Source: Cryobacterium sp.
Lineage (GTDB): Bacteria; Actinomycetota; Actinomycetes; Actinomycetales; Microbacteriaceae
Length of the DNA: 64,000 nucleotides
NCBI RefSeq assembly: GCF_025463825.1
Contig: NZ_JAODBG010000119.1
Coordinates: 1-64,000 of the forward strand
Reading direction: 5' to 3'
Positions 1 through 11,179 of this stretch are shown here, one piece after another. The position numbers and the translations under genes were made by a program. Under the pieces are notes generated by a model. That model did no database searches, was not told the origin of the DNA, and worked only from the letters and a program-made list of their open reading frames with translations. The number at the start of each line of letters is the position of its first letter. The stretch's first letter is position 1.

Positions 1-826
1 AGGCCTTCGTGTACAGCTCGAGCAGCTGCGCGTTGTCGTAGAGCATCCGCTCGTAGTGCGGGTCGCTCCAGTCCCGGTTCACCGCATACCGGAAGAACCC
101 GCCCTCGACCGGGTCGCGCAACGGTGATGCACCCATCCGCTTGAGGGTGCGGAGGGCCAGGTCGCGGGAGTCGTCCCGGTCCAGCAGCAGGGCCAGCGCG
201 GGTGAGGCGGGGAATTTCGGGGCTCCGCCGAAGCCGCCGTAGACCGGGTCTTCGGCGGCCGCGAGGGTGGCGACGATCGCGGCAAGCTGGGCCTGGTCGG
301 GCAGCCGGCGCTCCGCCGGGTCCGGGGCCGGTTGCGCCAGCGCCTCGGCCAGTCCGGCCGCACTCTGCTCCACCTCGTTGCGGCGGCTGGTCCAGGCATC
401 CGTCACCGCGTCGAGCACCTCACGGAACGCCGGATGACCCGGCATCGGCACCGGCGGGGAGTAGGTGCCGGCGTAGAACGGCCGGCCGGCCGGGGTGACG
501 AAGACGTTCAGCGGCCAGCCGAGGTTCTGGGTGAACGCGCCGGCGGCGGTGAGGTAGCTGGCGTCGACGTCCGGATGCTCCTCCCGGTCCACCTTGATGC
601 TCACGAAGTGCTCGTTCAGGTACGCGGCTACGCCCGAGTCGCTGAAGCTCTCGCGTGCCATCACGTGGCACCAGTGGCAGGTGGCGTACCCGATCGACAC
701 GAGAACGGGCACATCGCGCTCGCGCGCCTCGGCGAACGCGGCCTCGCCCCACGGGTGCCAGTCGACCGGGTTCTCGGCGTGGGAACGCAGGTAGGGGCTG
801 ATGGCATCGGCGAGGCGATTCGTCAT
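1..826 (-). CDS. thioredoxin-domain protein (DUF255/YyaL-like), 3' end outside window
   Basis: Reverse strand from ATG at 826 reads [66 protein letters not shown] motif typical of the family; open to the window edge. Confidence 0.9.
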   Translation of the reverse strand, partial: MTNRLADAISPYLRSHAENPVDWHPWGEAAFAEARERDVPVLVSIGYATCHWCHVMARESFSDSGVAAYLNEHFVSIKVDREEHPDVDASYLTAAGAFTQNLGWPLNVFVTPAGRPFYAGTYSPPVPMPGHPAFREVLDAVTDAWTSRRNEVEQSAAGLAEALAQPAPDPAERRLPDQAQLAAIVATLAAAEDPVYGGFGGAPKFPASPALALLLDRDDSRDLALRTLKRMGASPLRDPVEGGFFRYAVNRDWSDPHYERMLYDNAQLLELYTKA

Positions 827-1049
827 GCATCCATTGTGCCGCGACACCTTCCATCTCGCCCCGTCGTTGCGCGAACGCTCAGCCGCAGGTTGCCGGGACG
901 GGCGATGGAGAGTCTTGCCGTGCCCGGGAGTGGCTGTGAGACTTGATAGTCAACCGCGGCGCGCTCGCCAGGATGCGCCGCCCGCGCACCATCCGCAGCC
1001 GGAGGCACCGTGACCCACGACGACGTGACAGCATGAGCGAGAACCGCCC

Positions 1050-1745
1050 GTGACCGAACGCACGATGACCCCGGCCGAAGCGGCGGCGCTGCTCGAGGTG
1101 CCCGTCGACGCCGAACTCGAGCAGGTCGAACGTGCCTTCCGCTATCAGGCCCAGCGGTCGCATCCGGACCGGCTGGCCTCGGCGTCGCCCGCGGAGCTGG
1201 CCGCGGCGGCCGCCCGGTTCGACCGGTTCACCCTGGCGCGTTCGGTGCTGCGGGCGGCCGACGACGAGCGCCGCCACTCCCCCGGCATCGGCGCCCCCGG
1301 GCCGGAGCGCGGGCCGGTGGGCGGCCCGACCGCGCCCGGCTCATCCGCGCGGACGGGCCGCAGGTTCGCGGAGGAGTCCTGGGGGGGCCCGGTGTGGGCG
1401 GCCGACGAGCCCTACCAGCCGGTGGTCCCGGCGGGGCCGTGGTTGTTCTGGGTGTGGCTGGGGCTGTACGTCGTTGCGGCCGTGATCGCCTTCATCGGCG
1501 GCCCGCTGCCGTACTCCGGGCTGGACCTCTGGCTGCGGCTGCTGCCGCTCGGGCTCGCCGCCGGGGCGTACGCCCGCACCGGCCGGCAGGGGTTTCTCGC
1601 CGTGGTCGTGGCGCTGGGCGGCGCGACCGCCGCGCTCACCATTGCGTTCGCGTCGTTCGGACCGCTCGTGTCGATGATCCTGCTCGCGGCGCCGGTGCTC
1701 GGCCTGGTGGCGTTGGGCCGGTACCGTCGGCTCATCCGGCCCTGA
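1050..1745 (+). CDS. J-domain-like membrane protein
   Basis: N-terminus MTPAEAAALLEVPVDAELEQVERAFRYQAQRSHPDR resembles a DnaJ domain (HPD); hydrophobic C-terminal half. Confidence 0.75.
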   Translation: MTERTMTPAEAAALLEVPVDAELEQVERAFRYQAQRSHPDRLASASPAELAAAAARFDRFTLARSVLRAADDERRHSPGIGAPGPERGPVGGPTAPGSSARTGRRFAEESWGGPVWAADEPYQPVVPAGPWLFWVWLGLYVVAAVIAFIGGPLPYSGLDLWLRLLPLGLAAGAYARTGRQGFLAVVVALGGATAALTIAFASFGPLVSMILLAAPVLGLVALGRYRRLIRP

Positions 1746-1746
1746 C

Positions 1747-2415
1747 TCAGGCCGGGGCGTGCTCGAGCAGCAGCTGCCGGCGGCGCTGCACGCGGGTCCA
1801 GATCACGAACCCGGTGAGCGTGAACGCACCGTAGAAGAGATACAGCACCGCAGAGGCGTAGTAGCCGGCGCTGATCAGCAGCGGCACCCCGACGATGTCC
1901 ACCGCCACCCAGATCAGCCAGAACTCCGTCCAGCCGCGGGCCATGCCGTAGGTGGCCAACAGCGACCCGGTGAAGATCCAGGCGTCGGCCCAGACCGGTT
2001 CGAACGAACCCAGGGCGCGGAAGATCGGGGTGAGGATGAGGGTTCCGGCGATCAGGCCCACGCCCAGGCCGATGCGCGCCCGGCTGCCGGCCCAGTGCGG
2101 GGCGACGGCGACGTGCCCGGCCCCGCGGCTGCGCGACCACTGCACCCAGCCGTAGAGCGACACGACGATGAACATGACCTGCCGGCCGGCCTGGCCGAGC
2201 AGGTTCACCGGGTTGGGGGTGCCGAAGACGGCACCGAGGAACACCGTGAAGAGCAGGGCGTTGCCGATGATGCCGACGGGCCAGGCCCAGAGCTTGCGGC
2301 GCATTCCGCCGACGGCGCTGGCGATGCCGAAGACGTTGCCGATGATCTCCCGCCAGAGGATCGTTTGGCTGCCGACCTGCAGTTGGGCGTCGAACAGCCA
2401 GTCGATCAGGGACAT
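1747..2415 (-). CDS. pnuC: nicotinamide riboside transporter PnuC
   Basis: MSLIDWLFDAQLQVGSQTILWREIIGNVFGIASAVGGMRRKLWAWPVGIIGNALLF is typical PnuC; start moved to the internal ATG at 2415. Confidence 0.88.
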   Translation of the reverse strand: MSLIDWLFDAQLQVGSQTILWREIIGNVFGIASAVGGMRRKLWAWPVGIIGNALLFTVFLGAVFGTPNPVNLLGQAGRQVMFIVVSLYGWVQWSRSRGAGHVAVAPHWAGSRARIGLGVGLIAGTLILTPIFRALGSFEPVWADAWIFTGSLLATYGMARGWTEFWLIWVAVDIVGVPLLISAGYYASAVLYLFYGAFTLTGFVIWTRVQRRRQLLLEHAPA

Positions 2416-2494
2416 CGGGTGCTTCTTTCTGCGGATGGGTCGCATCCGGTACGTCCCAATGTAAGGCGTGGGGGCGCGGGACTATTCCGCGCGG

Positions 2495-3076
2495 CTACCA
2501 GACGATGGCGGCGGAGTCCGCGGACAGGTTGGCCGGCAGGCTCGCGCGCACCAGCGGCAGTCCGCGGCGGATGGCCTGGTCGATCCGTTCGCTGAGCTCA
2601 GCGTTGGTCACCCGGTAGTTGGTGAAATCGGAGTCCTTGGCGTACACGCCCAGAGGAAGGGTCAGGGCCTGGAAGAAGCTGAACAGCGGCCGGAACTGGT
2701 GCTCGAGGATCAGTGCGTGCCGGTCGCTGCCGCCGGTCGCGGCCAGCAGCACCGGCTTGTCGACCAGGGAGTATTGCTCGACGAAGTCGAAGACGTGCTT
2801 GAACAGGCCGGTGAACGAGGCCCGGTACACCGGGGACGCCACGATGAGGAGGTCGGCGCCCTCGATGCGCTGCAGGTCGGCTTCGGCCGCCGCGGAGAGC
2901 TCGTCGCGGCGCAGCGCGCCGGAGAACTCGCGGCCCACCTGGCTGAGTTCGATCAGGTGCACGTCGATCGAGAGTTCCCGTTCGAGCGCGGCGAGGATCT
3001 CCCGCACCAGGGCGGTCGTTTTCGACGGCGCGTGCAGGCTGCCGGAGACGGCGACGACATTCAGGGTGTACGACAT
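2495..3076 (-). CDS. NADPH-dependent FMN reductase family protein (MsuE/SsuE-like)
   Basis: VVAVSGSLHAPSKTTALVREIL...LLIVASPVYRASFTGLFKHVFDFV flavodoxin-like signature. Confidence 0.85.
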   Translation of the reverse strand: MSYTLNVVAVSGSLHAPSKTTALVREILAALERELSIDVHLIELSQVGREFSGALRRDELSAAAEADLQRIEGADLLIVASPVYRASFTGLFKHVFDFVEQYSLVDKPVLLAATGGSDRHALILEHQFRPLFSFFQALTLPLGVYAKDSDFTNYRVTNAELSERIDQAIRRGLPLVRASLPANLSADSAAIVW

Positions 3077-3141
3077 GCTTCGACGCTAGGGCCGCCTGCC
3101 GGATGCCGCCACTCGCGCCGACACACGGCGTAAGACGGCGG

Positions 3142-3984
<843 letters not shown>

Positions 3985-4041
3985 CTAGGGACTGGGCCCG
4001 AGCGGCGCACGTCAGGTGTGCCCACAGCGTAATCGGCGCAC

Positions 4042-4103
4042 CTGTTGCCGATGCGGACAACTGTTGCCGGCGCACCGGGTGCAAATGTCCGCTGAGGCAA
4101 CAG
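4042..4103. repeat. intergenic inverted repeat between divergent AKR and hrpA
   Basis: CTGTTGCC-gat-GCGGACA (4042-4059) pairs with TGTCCGC-tga-GGCAACAG (4086-4103). Confidence 0.8.
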
Positions 4104-4159
4104 TTGCGACCCGGGCCCGTCGTCGGGGGCGTGCCTGGAGGCAATACGATGGAGGGCTA

Positions 4160-7100
4160 ATGATTCCCGTCCAGATCACCTTCCCGCCCGAGTTGCCGAT
4201 CAGCCAGCGCCGCGACGACATCGCGCGCGCCATCCGCGACAACCAGGTCGTTATCGTCGCCGGGTCCACCGGATCGGGCAAGACCACCCAGCTGCCCAAG
4301 ATCTGCCTGGAGCTCGGCCGGGAGTCGATCGGTCACACCCAGCCGCGCCGGCTCGCCGCGCGCACCATCGCCGAGCGCATCGCCGAGGAACTCGGCCAGG
4401 AGGTCGGCGAACTCGTCGGCTACCAGGTGCGCTTCACCGACCGCGTCGGCGCGAATACCCGCATCAAGCTGATGACCGACGGCATCCTGCTCAACGAGAT
4501 CCACCGCGACCGGATGCTGCGCAAGTACGACACCATCATCATCGACGAGGCGCACGAGCGCAGCCTCAACATCGACTTCCTGCTCGGCTACCTGCAGCAG
4601 CTGCTGCCCCAGCGCCCCGAGCTCAAGCTGATCATCACCTCCGCCACCATCGACCCGGCCAGCTTCGCCAAGCATTTCGCGGCCGCCGACGGCACCCCGG
4701 CGCCCATCATCGAGGTGTCCGGCCGCACCTATCCGGTCGAGATCCGTTACCGGCCGCTCGTGGCCGAGGCCGCGATCGACGACGAGGACGAGATCACGGA
4801 TGCCGCGCCCAGCGTGGACCGCGACTACATCGAGGGCATCTCCGCCGCGCTCGACGAGCTCGAGCAGGAGTCCAACGGGGACGTGCTGGTGTTCCTCTCC
4901 GGTGAGACCGAGATCCGCGACGCCGCCGACGCGCTGCAGGGCAAGTTCGCCGGCGGTGGCCGCACCAGCCCCACCGAGGTGCTGCCGCTCTACGGCCGGC
5001 TCTCCTCCGCCGACCAGCACAAGGTGTTCCAGCCCTCCACCGTCGCCGGGGTGCGGCGTCGCATCGTGCTGGCCACCAACGTGGCCGAGACCAGCCTCAC
5101 CGTGCCTGGCATCCGCTACGTCATCGACGCCGGCACCGCCCGGATCAGTCGTTACAGCGTGCGCTCCAAGGTGCAGCGACTGCCGATCGAGGCCATCGCG
5201 CAGGCCTCCGCCAACCAGCGCTCCGGCCGGAGCGGCCGCACCAGCGACGGCATCGCCATCCGCCTGTACAGCGAAGAGGACTTCACCCGCCGGCCGGAGT
5301 ACACCGAGCCGGAGATCCTGCGCACCAACCTGGCCGCGGTGATCCTGCAGATGATCTCGCTGGGCCTGGGCGACATCGCGCAGTTCCCGTTCCTCACCCC
5401 GCCGGACTCCCGCAACATCAAGGACGGCCTCGACCTGCTCACCGAGCTCGGCGCGGTCAAGGCCGTCGTGGCGCCCACCGGTACCCCCAGCGAAGACCCG
5501 AGCCAGGCCGGCGGTCGCTCCGGTCGCAATGGCGGCCGTAACGGCGGGCGCGGGCGTGGCGGCGGGCGGATGGCCGTCACGGCCGGCACCCACAGCCTCA
5601 CCCGGGTGGGCCAACAGCTGGCCCAGCTGCCCATCGACCCGAGGTTCGGCCGCATGGTGATCGAGTCCAAGGCGCAGGGCACCAGCCGCGAGGTGATGGC
5701 CATCGTCGCCGGCCTCACCATCCAGGACGTGCGCGAGCGCCCGCTCGAGCGCCGTGGGTCCGCCGACGAGAAGCACGCCCGGTTCGCCGACCCCACCAGC
5801 GATTTCCTCTCGCTGCTCAACCTCTGGAACTACCTCGAGACCCAGCAGAAGGAGCTCGGCTCCAGCGCGTTCCGGCGACTGTGCAAGAACGAGTACCTCA
5901 ACTACCTGCGGGTGCGCGAGTGGCAGGACGTCTACAAGCAGCTCCGCCAGCTGGCCAAGCCGCTTGGCCTGCACATCGGCGACCCGGCCGTGAACCCCGA
6001 CGGCATCCACCGGTCGATGCTCTCGGGCCTGCTCTCCCACATCGGCCTGAAGGATGTGGCCAAGAAGGACTACGTCGGCGCCCGGCAGCAGCGGTTTGTG
6101 CTCTTCCCCGGTTCCGCGCTGGCCAAGAAGCAGCCCAATGCCGTGATGAGCGCCGAACTGGTCGAGACCAGCCGCCTGTTCGCCCGGATGAACGCCGTCG
6201 TCGACCCGGCCTGGGCCGAGCAGCTGGCCGGCGACCTGTGCAAGCGCAGCTACTCCGAGCCGCACTGGGAGAAGAAGCAGGGCGCCGTGGTCGCCTACGA
6301 ACGGGTCACCCTCTACGGGGTGCCGATCGTGCCGCGCCGCCGGGTGCAGTTCTCCCGGGTGGACCCGGCCTACGCGCGCGAGCTGTTCATCCGGCACGCC
6401 CTCGTCGACGGCGAGTGGGACCTCGACCGGGTCGACCAGCGGGTGACCGCGTTCGACCGCGCCAACACGGCGCTCCGCAAGGAACTCGCCGAGCTCGAGG
6501 AACGCACCCGGCGCCGCGACATCCTCTTCGACGACGAGGCCGTCTTCGAGTTCTACCACCGCCGCATCCCGGCCGAGGTGCACAGCACCCGCACCTTCGA
6601 GACCTGGTGGCGGGTCGCCCGCGCCCAGACACCCGACCTGCTCACCATGACCGCGGATGCTCTCGTGCCCGAGGACGCGCCGGAGATCGACGAGTCGCTG
6701 TTCCCGCCGGTCTGGCAGCAGCGCGACCAGCGGTTCGCGCTGGGCTACCGGTTCGAGCTCGGCGAGGAGGACGACGGCGTCACGGTGCAGGTGCCCCTCG
6801 CCCTGCTCGCCCGGGTCTCCCCCACCGGCTTCGACTGGCAGGTGCCGGGCCTTCGCGCCGACCTGGTCACGTCCCTGATCAAGTCCCTACCCAAGGCCAT
6901 CCGGCGAAACGTCGTGCCCGCCGCCGACTGGGCGGTGCGCCTGCTCGCCGAGCTGCCGCCCGCCCCCGGTGTTGAAGGGGGTTCGCTGGTTGAGCCCGTC
7001 GAAACCTCGCGACATGCCTCAAATAGCGCCCCCTCGCTGGTCGAGCTTGTCGAGACCCCGCGAGTCGCCTCGAACCGCACCCACAGCCACGGCGACACAT

Positions 7101-8209
7101 CCGACCCGTCCTTCGCCGAGACCCTCGCCGCCCTCATCCAGCGCCTCACCTACGTGCCCGTCACCGTGCGCGACTTCGACCTCTCCCGGGTGCCCGCGCA
7201 CCTGCGGATGACCTTCCGGGTCGTCGACGAGCGCGGCCGGGCCGTGGCCTCCGGCAAGGACCTGGCCGAGCTGCAGCGCCGGCTGGGCACCAAGGTGCGC
7301 GAGAGCGTCGCCAAGGCCTCCGCCGCCACTCCGAAGAACGCCATCGAGCGCGGCGGCCTCACCACCTGGGACTTCGTCGAGCTGCCCCGCTTCATCGACA
7401 CCAAGCAGGGTGACAACACCATCCGCGGCTACCCCACCCTGATCGACGACGGCACGTCGGTGAGCATCCGCATGATGAGCACCGCCGAGGAGCAGGCCCG
7501 CACCCTGCCGGGCGGAGTACGCCGGTTGCTGCTGTTGGCGACCGCATCACCGGTGGCGTACGTGCAGCAGCACCTCACGGGCGGCGAGAAGCTCTCGCTG
7601 GCCACGAGCCCGTACCGGTCGACCCAGGCCCTGTTCGACGATTGCCTCGCGGCGGCCGTGGACGACGTGCTCTACCGGGTGCGCCCGGACGGTCTGGTGT
7701 TCATGAAGGCCGAGTTCGACAGCATCCGGGACCGGGTCTCCGGGGTGGTGATGGACTCCATGTTCGAGACCGTCGGCCTCGTCGCGCGCATCCTCACGGC
7801 CTCCCGCGCCGCGGACAAGGCGCTCAAGGGTTCCACGAGCATGGCCCTGCTCGCCGCGTTGACGGATGCCCGTGAGCAGCTGAACGGGCTGGTCTTCCCC
7901 GGTTTCGTCAGCGCCACCGGGCTGGCCCAGCTGCGGCACGTGCCGCGCTACCTGGGCGGCATCAGCGCGCGCATCGAGAAGCTTCTCGACAACCCCAACC
8001 GGGACCGGGTCTGGATGAACGAAGTGCAGTCGGCCACGGCGAAATTCACCGACGCTGGCGGGCGCATCCCGCTGCCGGCGGATGCCGCGCCCCACCTCGT
8101 GCGCGCGCGATGGATGATCGAGGAGCTGCGCATCAGCCTTTTCGCCCAGGAGCTGCGAGCGGCGGAAAGTGTCTCCCTGCAGCGCATCCAGAAGGTGCTC
8201 GCCTCCTGA
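4160..8209 (+). CDS. hrpA: ATP-dependent RNA helicase HrpA
   Basis: VIVAGSTGSGKTTQLPKICLELG, DEAHERSLNIDFLLGYL, SATIDPASFAKHF; ~1350 aa from ATG at 4160. Confidence 0.95.
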   Translation: MIPVQITFPPELPISQRRDDIARAIRDNQVVIVAGSTGSGKTTQLPKICLELGRESIGHTQPRRLAARTIAERIAEELGQEVGELVGYQVRFTDRVGANTRIKLMTDGILLNEIHRDRMLRKYDTIIIDEAHERSLNIDFLLGYLQQLLPQRPELKLIITSATIDPASFAKHFAAADGTPAPIIEVSGRTYPVEIRYRPLVAEAAIDDEDEITDAAPSVDRDYIEGISAALDELEQESNGDVLVFLSGETEIRDAADALQGKFAGGGRTSPTEVLPLYGRLSSADQHKVFQPSTVAGVRRRIVLATNVAETSLTVPGIRYVIDAGTARISRYSVRSKVQRLPIEAIAQASANQRSGRSGRTSDGIAIRLYSEEDFTRRPEYTEPEILRTNLAAVILQMISLGLGDIAQFPFLTPPDSRNIKDGLDLLTELGAVKAVVAPTGTPSEDPSQAGGRSGRNGGRNGGRGRGGGRMAVTAGTHSLTRVGQQLAQLPIDPRFGRMVIESKAQGTSREVMAIVAGLTIQDVRERPLERRGSADEKHARFADPTSDFLSLLNLWNYLETQQKELGSSAFRRLCKNEYLNYLRVREWQDVYKQLRQLAKPLGLHIGDPAVNPDGIHRSMLSGLLSHIGLKDVAKKDYVGARQQRFVLFPGSALAKKQPNAVMSAELVETSRLFARMNAVVDPAWAEQLAGDLCKRSYSEPHWEKKQGAVVAYERVTLYGVPIVPRRRVQFSRVDPAYARELFIRHALVDGEWDLDRVDQRVTAFDRANTALRKELAELEERTRRRDILFDDEAVFEFYHRRIPAEVHSTRTFETWWRVARAQTPDLLTMTADALVPEDAPEIDESLFPPVWQQRDQRFALGYRFELGEEDDGVTVQVPLALLARVSPTGFDWQVPGLRADLVTSLIKSLPKAIRRNVVPAADWAVRLLAELPPAPGVEGGSLVEPVETSRHASNSAPSLVELVETPRVASNRTHSHGDTSDPSFAETLAALIQRLTYVPVTVRDFDLSRVPAHLRMTFRVVDERGRAVASGKDLAELQRRLGTKVRESVAKASAATPKNAIERGGLTTWDFVELPRFIDTKQGDNTIRGYPTLIDDGTSVSIRMMSTAEEQARTLPGGVRRLLLLATASPVAYVQQHLTGGEKLSLATSPYRSTQALFDDCLAAAVDDVLYRVRPDGLVFMKAEFDSIRDRVSGVVMDSMFETVGLVARILTASRAADKALKGSTSMALLAALTDAREQLNGLVFPGFVSATGLAQLRHVPRYLGGISARIEKLLDNPNRDRVWMNEVQSATAKFTDAGGRIPLPADAAPHLVRARWMIEELRISLFAQELRAAESVSLQRIQKVLAS
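6983..7071 (+). repeat. two tandem 38-nt REP-like units (TCGCTGGTTGAGCCCGTCGAAACCTCGCGA.../TCGCTGGTCGAGCTTGTCGAGACCCCGCGA...) inside hrpA
   Basis: Units 6983-7020 and 7034-7071, offset 51 nt, about 30/38 identical, translated in frame as SLVEPVETSRHAS-NSAP-SLVELVETPRVAS. Confidence 0.85.
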
Positions 8210-8234
8210 CCCCACTGTCCCGCGAGCCGTGACC

Positions 8235-8265
8235 TGAGCCCCAAAACGCGCGTTTTAGGTGCTCA
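8235..8265. terminator. bidirectional terminator-like palindrome
   Basis: AAAACGCGCGTTTT (8243-8256) is a perfect palindrome flanked by GAGCCC/GGTGCTC, between convergent hrpA and marR; overlaps the marR stop codon. Confidence 0.65.
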
Positions 8266-8731
8266 GCTCACAGTTCGCGGGGTCGTCGGCGTGCGTGAGG
8301 GCGCGGGCCACCTCGTTCAGGGACTCTACCTGGGCGGGGGTGAGCCGGTCGAAGACCAGGCGGCGCACCTGCGCGACGTGGCCGGGCGCCGCGGCGACGA
8401 GCTTGGCCATGCCCGCGTCGGTGAGGGTCGCCAGCACCGCCCGGCGGTCATCCGGCGCCATCCGCCGCGTGGCATATCCGGCTGCCTCCAGCCGGGCCAC
8501 GATGCGGGACAGCCGGGATTGTGACGTGTTGGAGGATGCGGCCAACTCCGTCATCCGCATGCAGTGATCCTCCCGCTCCGAGAGCATCACGAGCACCATG
8601 TAGCCCGCCATGGTCAGGTCCGAGTCCCGCTGCAACTGCGAATCGAGTGCCGCCGGCAAGAGGAAGAGGACTCCCGCGAGGGCCTTCCACGCGGCCAGCT
8701 CGTCGGCGCTCAGCCACTCCGGTTCGTCCAT
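8255..8731 (-). CDS. MarR family transcriptional regulator
   Basis: MRMTELAASSNTSQSRLSRIVARLEAAGYATRRMAPDDRRAVLATLTDAG winged-helix signature. Confidence 0.92.
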   Translation of the reverse strand: MDEPEWLSADELAAWKALAGVLFLLPAALDSQLQRDSDLTMAGYMVLVMLSEREDHCMRMTELAASSNTSQSRLSRIVARLEAAGYATRRMAPDDRRAVLATLTDAGMAKLVAAAPGHVAQVRRLVFDRLTPAQVESLNEVARALTHADDPANCELST

Positions 8732-8749
8732 GTTTCCACCCTACCGAGA

Positions 8750-8805
8750 TTTATTTGACGAGGAAAGTAGTTCACGCTAGTTTATTTGAAGCGGCAACTA
8801 CTTCC
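8750..8805. promoter_or_regulatory. candidate MarR operator region between marR and doxX
   Basis: Inverted repeat GGAAAGTAGTT...AACTACTTCC and direct repeat TTTATTTGA (8750-8758, 8781-8789). Confidence 0.5.
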
Positions 8806-8859
8806 GCTGCAAATATCATCGCGTTCGGCGTCGGGCCGACATCAGCTCCGGAGTCCCCC

Positions 8860-9234
8860 ATGAACATCGCCATCTGGATCATCACCGGCCTGCTCGCCCT
8901 CGCCTTCATCGGCGCCGGCCTGATGAAGGTCGCCCAGCCCCGCGCGAAGCTCGCCGCGAACGGCATGGCCTGGACCAACGACTACTCGGATGCCGGCGTG
9001 AAGCTCGTCGGCCTCGCCGAACTGCTCGGCGGCATCGGCCTGGTCCTGCCCGCGCTCACCGGGATCGCCCCGGTCCTGGTACCCATCGCGGCCGCCGCCC
9101 TCACCGTGATCATGATCGGCGCCGTCGTCTGGCACCTCCGCGCCAACGACGCCAAGGGCGCCCTGCCCAGCGCGGTGCTCGGCATCCTGTCGCTTGTCGT
9201 GGCCGTCACCCGCTTCGGCCCCTGGGCGTTCTAA
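8860..9234 (+). CDS. DoxX family membrane protein
   Basis: MNIAIWIITGLLALAFIGAGLMKVAQPRAKLAANGMAWTNDYSDAGVKLVGLAELLGGIGLVLP. Confidence 0.9.
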   Translation: MNIAIWIITGLLALAFIGAGLMKVAQPRAKLAANGMAWTNDYSDAGVKLVGLAELLGGIGLVLPALTGIAPVLVPIAAAALTVIMIGAVVWHLRANDAKGALPSAVLGILSLVVAVTRFGPWAF

Positions 9235-9254
9235 TCGGCAACGGCACCGGCAAA

Positions 9255-9320
9255 TAAGGAAATAGCGACGGAATACGGACCGAATCGCACCTAACGTCCT
9301 TGTCAGCGACCTTTATCCTT
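9255..9320. repeat. 66-bp dispersed imperfect-palindrome repeat, copy A
   Basis: TAAGGAAATAGCGACGGAATACGGACCGAATCGCACCTAACGTCCTTGTCAGCGACCTTTATCCTT; same length and ends as 32474-32539 and 49801-49866. Confidence 0.75.
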
Positions 9321-9350
9321 GCCAGAGGGCTGGGGCGCCTGTCGCGCTTG

Positions 9351-10148
9351 TCAGAGCACCTTGGAAAGGAACGCCTGGGTGCGGGCGTGCCGCGGGTTGG
9401 CCAAGACCTCGCTGGGCAGCCCGGACTCGACCACCACCCCGGCGTCCATGAAGACCAGGGAGTCGGCGACCTCGCGGGCGAAGCCCATCTCGTGGGTGAC
9501 CACGATCATGGTCATGCCCTCCTTGGCCAGGCCCTTCATCACGTCGAGCACCTCGCCGACGAGTTCGGGGTCGAGCGCGCTGGTGGGCTCGTCGAAGAGC
9601 ATCAGCTTGGGCTCCATCGCCAGCGCCCGGGCGATCGCCACCCGCTGCTGCTGCCCGCCGGAGAGGTGCGCCGGGTAGTAGTCGGCCCGGTCGGCCAGTC
9701 CCACCCGGGCGAGCAGGTCACGGGCGGTGGCCTCCACCTTGGCCTTGGGCAGCCCCTTCACCCGCAACGGCGCCTCCATCACGTTCTGCAGCGCCGTCAT
9801 GTGCGGAAACAGGTTGAAGCGCTGGAAAACCATACCGATGTCGCGGCGCTGCTTCGCGGCTTCCTTCGGCGCCATCTCGTAGAGCTTGCCGTTGGACTCG
9901 CGGTAGCCGATCAGCTCACCGTCCACGCTCAGCCGCCCCGCGGAGAGCACCTCGAGGTGGTTGATGCAACGCAGGAATGTGGACTTGCCCGAGCCGCTCG
10001 GCCCGACCAGGCACATCACCTCGCCGCGCCTCACCTCGAGGCTGATGCCCTTGAGCACCTCGTTCGAGCCGAAGCTCTTCGTCACCTGCTCTGCAAGCAC
10101 CATCGGCGGTTCGACGACTGTGCTGCCCGGTCCTGTGCTGCCGCTCAT
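9351..10148 (-). CDS. polar amino acid ABC transporter ATP-binding protein
   Basis: [59 protein letters not shown] (GlnQ-like). Confidence 0.93.
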   Translation of the reverse strand: MSGSTGPGSTVVEPPMVLAEQVTKSFGSNEVLKGISLEVRRGEVMCLVGPSGSGKSTFLRCINHLEVLSAGRLSVDGELIGYRESNGKLYEMAPKEAAKQRRDIGMVFQRFNLFPHMTALQNVMEAPLRVKGLPKAKVEATARDLLARVGLADRADYYPAHLSGGQQQRVAIARALAMEPKLMLFDEPTSALDPELVGEVLDVMKGLAKEGMTMIVVTHEMGFAREVADSLVFMDAGVVVESGLPSEVLANPRHARTQAFLSKVL

Positions 10149-11176
10149 CGTGCTCCTTCGGTGCCGGGCGTGCCGGGGGTGTCCTGTTTCGGCGGCAGCA
10201 CCACGGTCGGCTGCCCCGCTCCGATGACGGGTAGGGCGCCGGTGAGAGCGGTGGCGTTGCCCGCATCCGACTTGTTCGACTGCCGGTCGCCCACGCCGCG
10301 GGAGAAGCGCTTCTCGAGGAAGTACTGCCCGACCATGAGGATCGAGGTGAAGAACAGGTACCAGATCGACGCCACGATCAGCAGCGGGATCGGGTTGAAG
10401 GTCTCCGCCGAGATGTCTCGTGATCGCGTGAACAGTTCGAGGCTGAACGGCACGGCGGTGACCAGCGAGGTGGTTTTCAACATCGAGATCACCTCGTTGC
10501 CGGTCGGCGGGATGATCACGCGCATCGACTGCGGCAGGATGACCCGGGTCATCGTCTGCGACCAGCTCATCCCCAGCGCGATCGACGCCTCCTCCTGGCC
10601 CTTGTCCACGGAGAGCAGGCCGGCGCGCACGATCTCGGCCATGTACGCGGCCTCGTTCAGGGCCAGGCCGATCACGGCCAGGGTGAAGGTGTTCAGCGCC
10701 GCGTTGGTGCTGAATGAGATCCACGGGGTCATGAACGGCAGGCCGATGTCGATGGTGGTGTAGATCAGCGAGATCAGGCCCCAGATGGTCAGCTGAACGT
10801 ACACCGGGGTGCCGCGGAAGATCCACAGGTAGAACCAGGCCACGCTCTTGACCACGGGATTGGGTGAAAGCCGCATCACGGCCAGGATCACACCGAGGAC
10901 GATCGCGATCACCATCGAGAACACGGTCAGCTCGATGGTGACCAGGGCGGCCATGGAGATGCGCCGGTCGAACAGGTACTTGCCCACCGCCGGCCAGTCG
11001 TACGCGGGCCGGAAGGCCGCGTCGATGACGAAGAGGGCGAAGATCGCCACGAGCAGGACCGCGAACACCATCCGCCACGGGTGCCGCAGCCGGATGGCCT
11101 TGATCGGCGCGGATGCATCCGGTTGGCCCAGCGGCGGGGTGACCGCCGCCGGGCCGTTCACGTTCGTGGTGCTCAC
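10145..11176 (-). CDS. amino acid ABC transporter permease
   Basis: [16 protein letters not shown]...[32 protein letters not shown]. Confidence 0.93.
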   Translation of the reverse strand: MSTTNVNGPAAVTPPLGQPDASAPIKAIRLRHPWRMVFAVLLVAIFALFVIDAAFRPAYDWPAVGKYLFDRRISMAALVTIELTVFSMVIAIVLGVILAVMRLSPNPVVKSVAWFYLWIFRGTPVYVQLTIWGLISLIYTTIDIGLPFMTPWISFSTNAALNTFTLAVIGLALNEAAYMAEIVRAGLLSVDKGQEEASIALGMSWSQTMTRVILPQSMRVIIPPTGNEVISMLKTTSLVTAVPFSLELFTRSRDISAETFNPIPLLIVASIWYLFFTSILMVGQYFLEKRFSRGVGDRQSNKSDAGNATALTGALPVIGAGQPTVVLPPKQDTPGTPGTEGAR

Positions 11177-11179
11177 GGG

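Noticed and set aside
4157-6583. 808-aa ORF antisense to hrpA
   Set aside because: Shadow ORF of GC-rich codon bias; low-complexity Val/Gly/Leu/Asp/Arg translation, while the plus strand has full helicase motifs
9351-11078. 575-aa minus-strand ORF read as a permease-ATPase fusion
   Set aside because: Upstream segment is out of frame with the true permease (10145..11176); the ATPase starts at 10148
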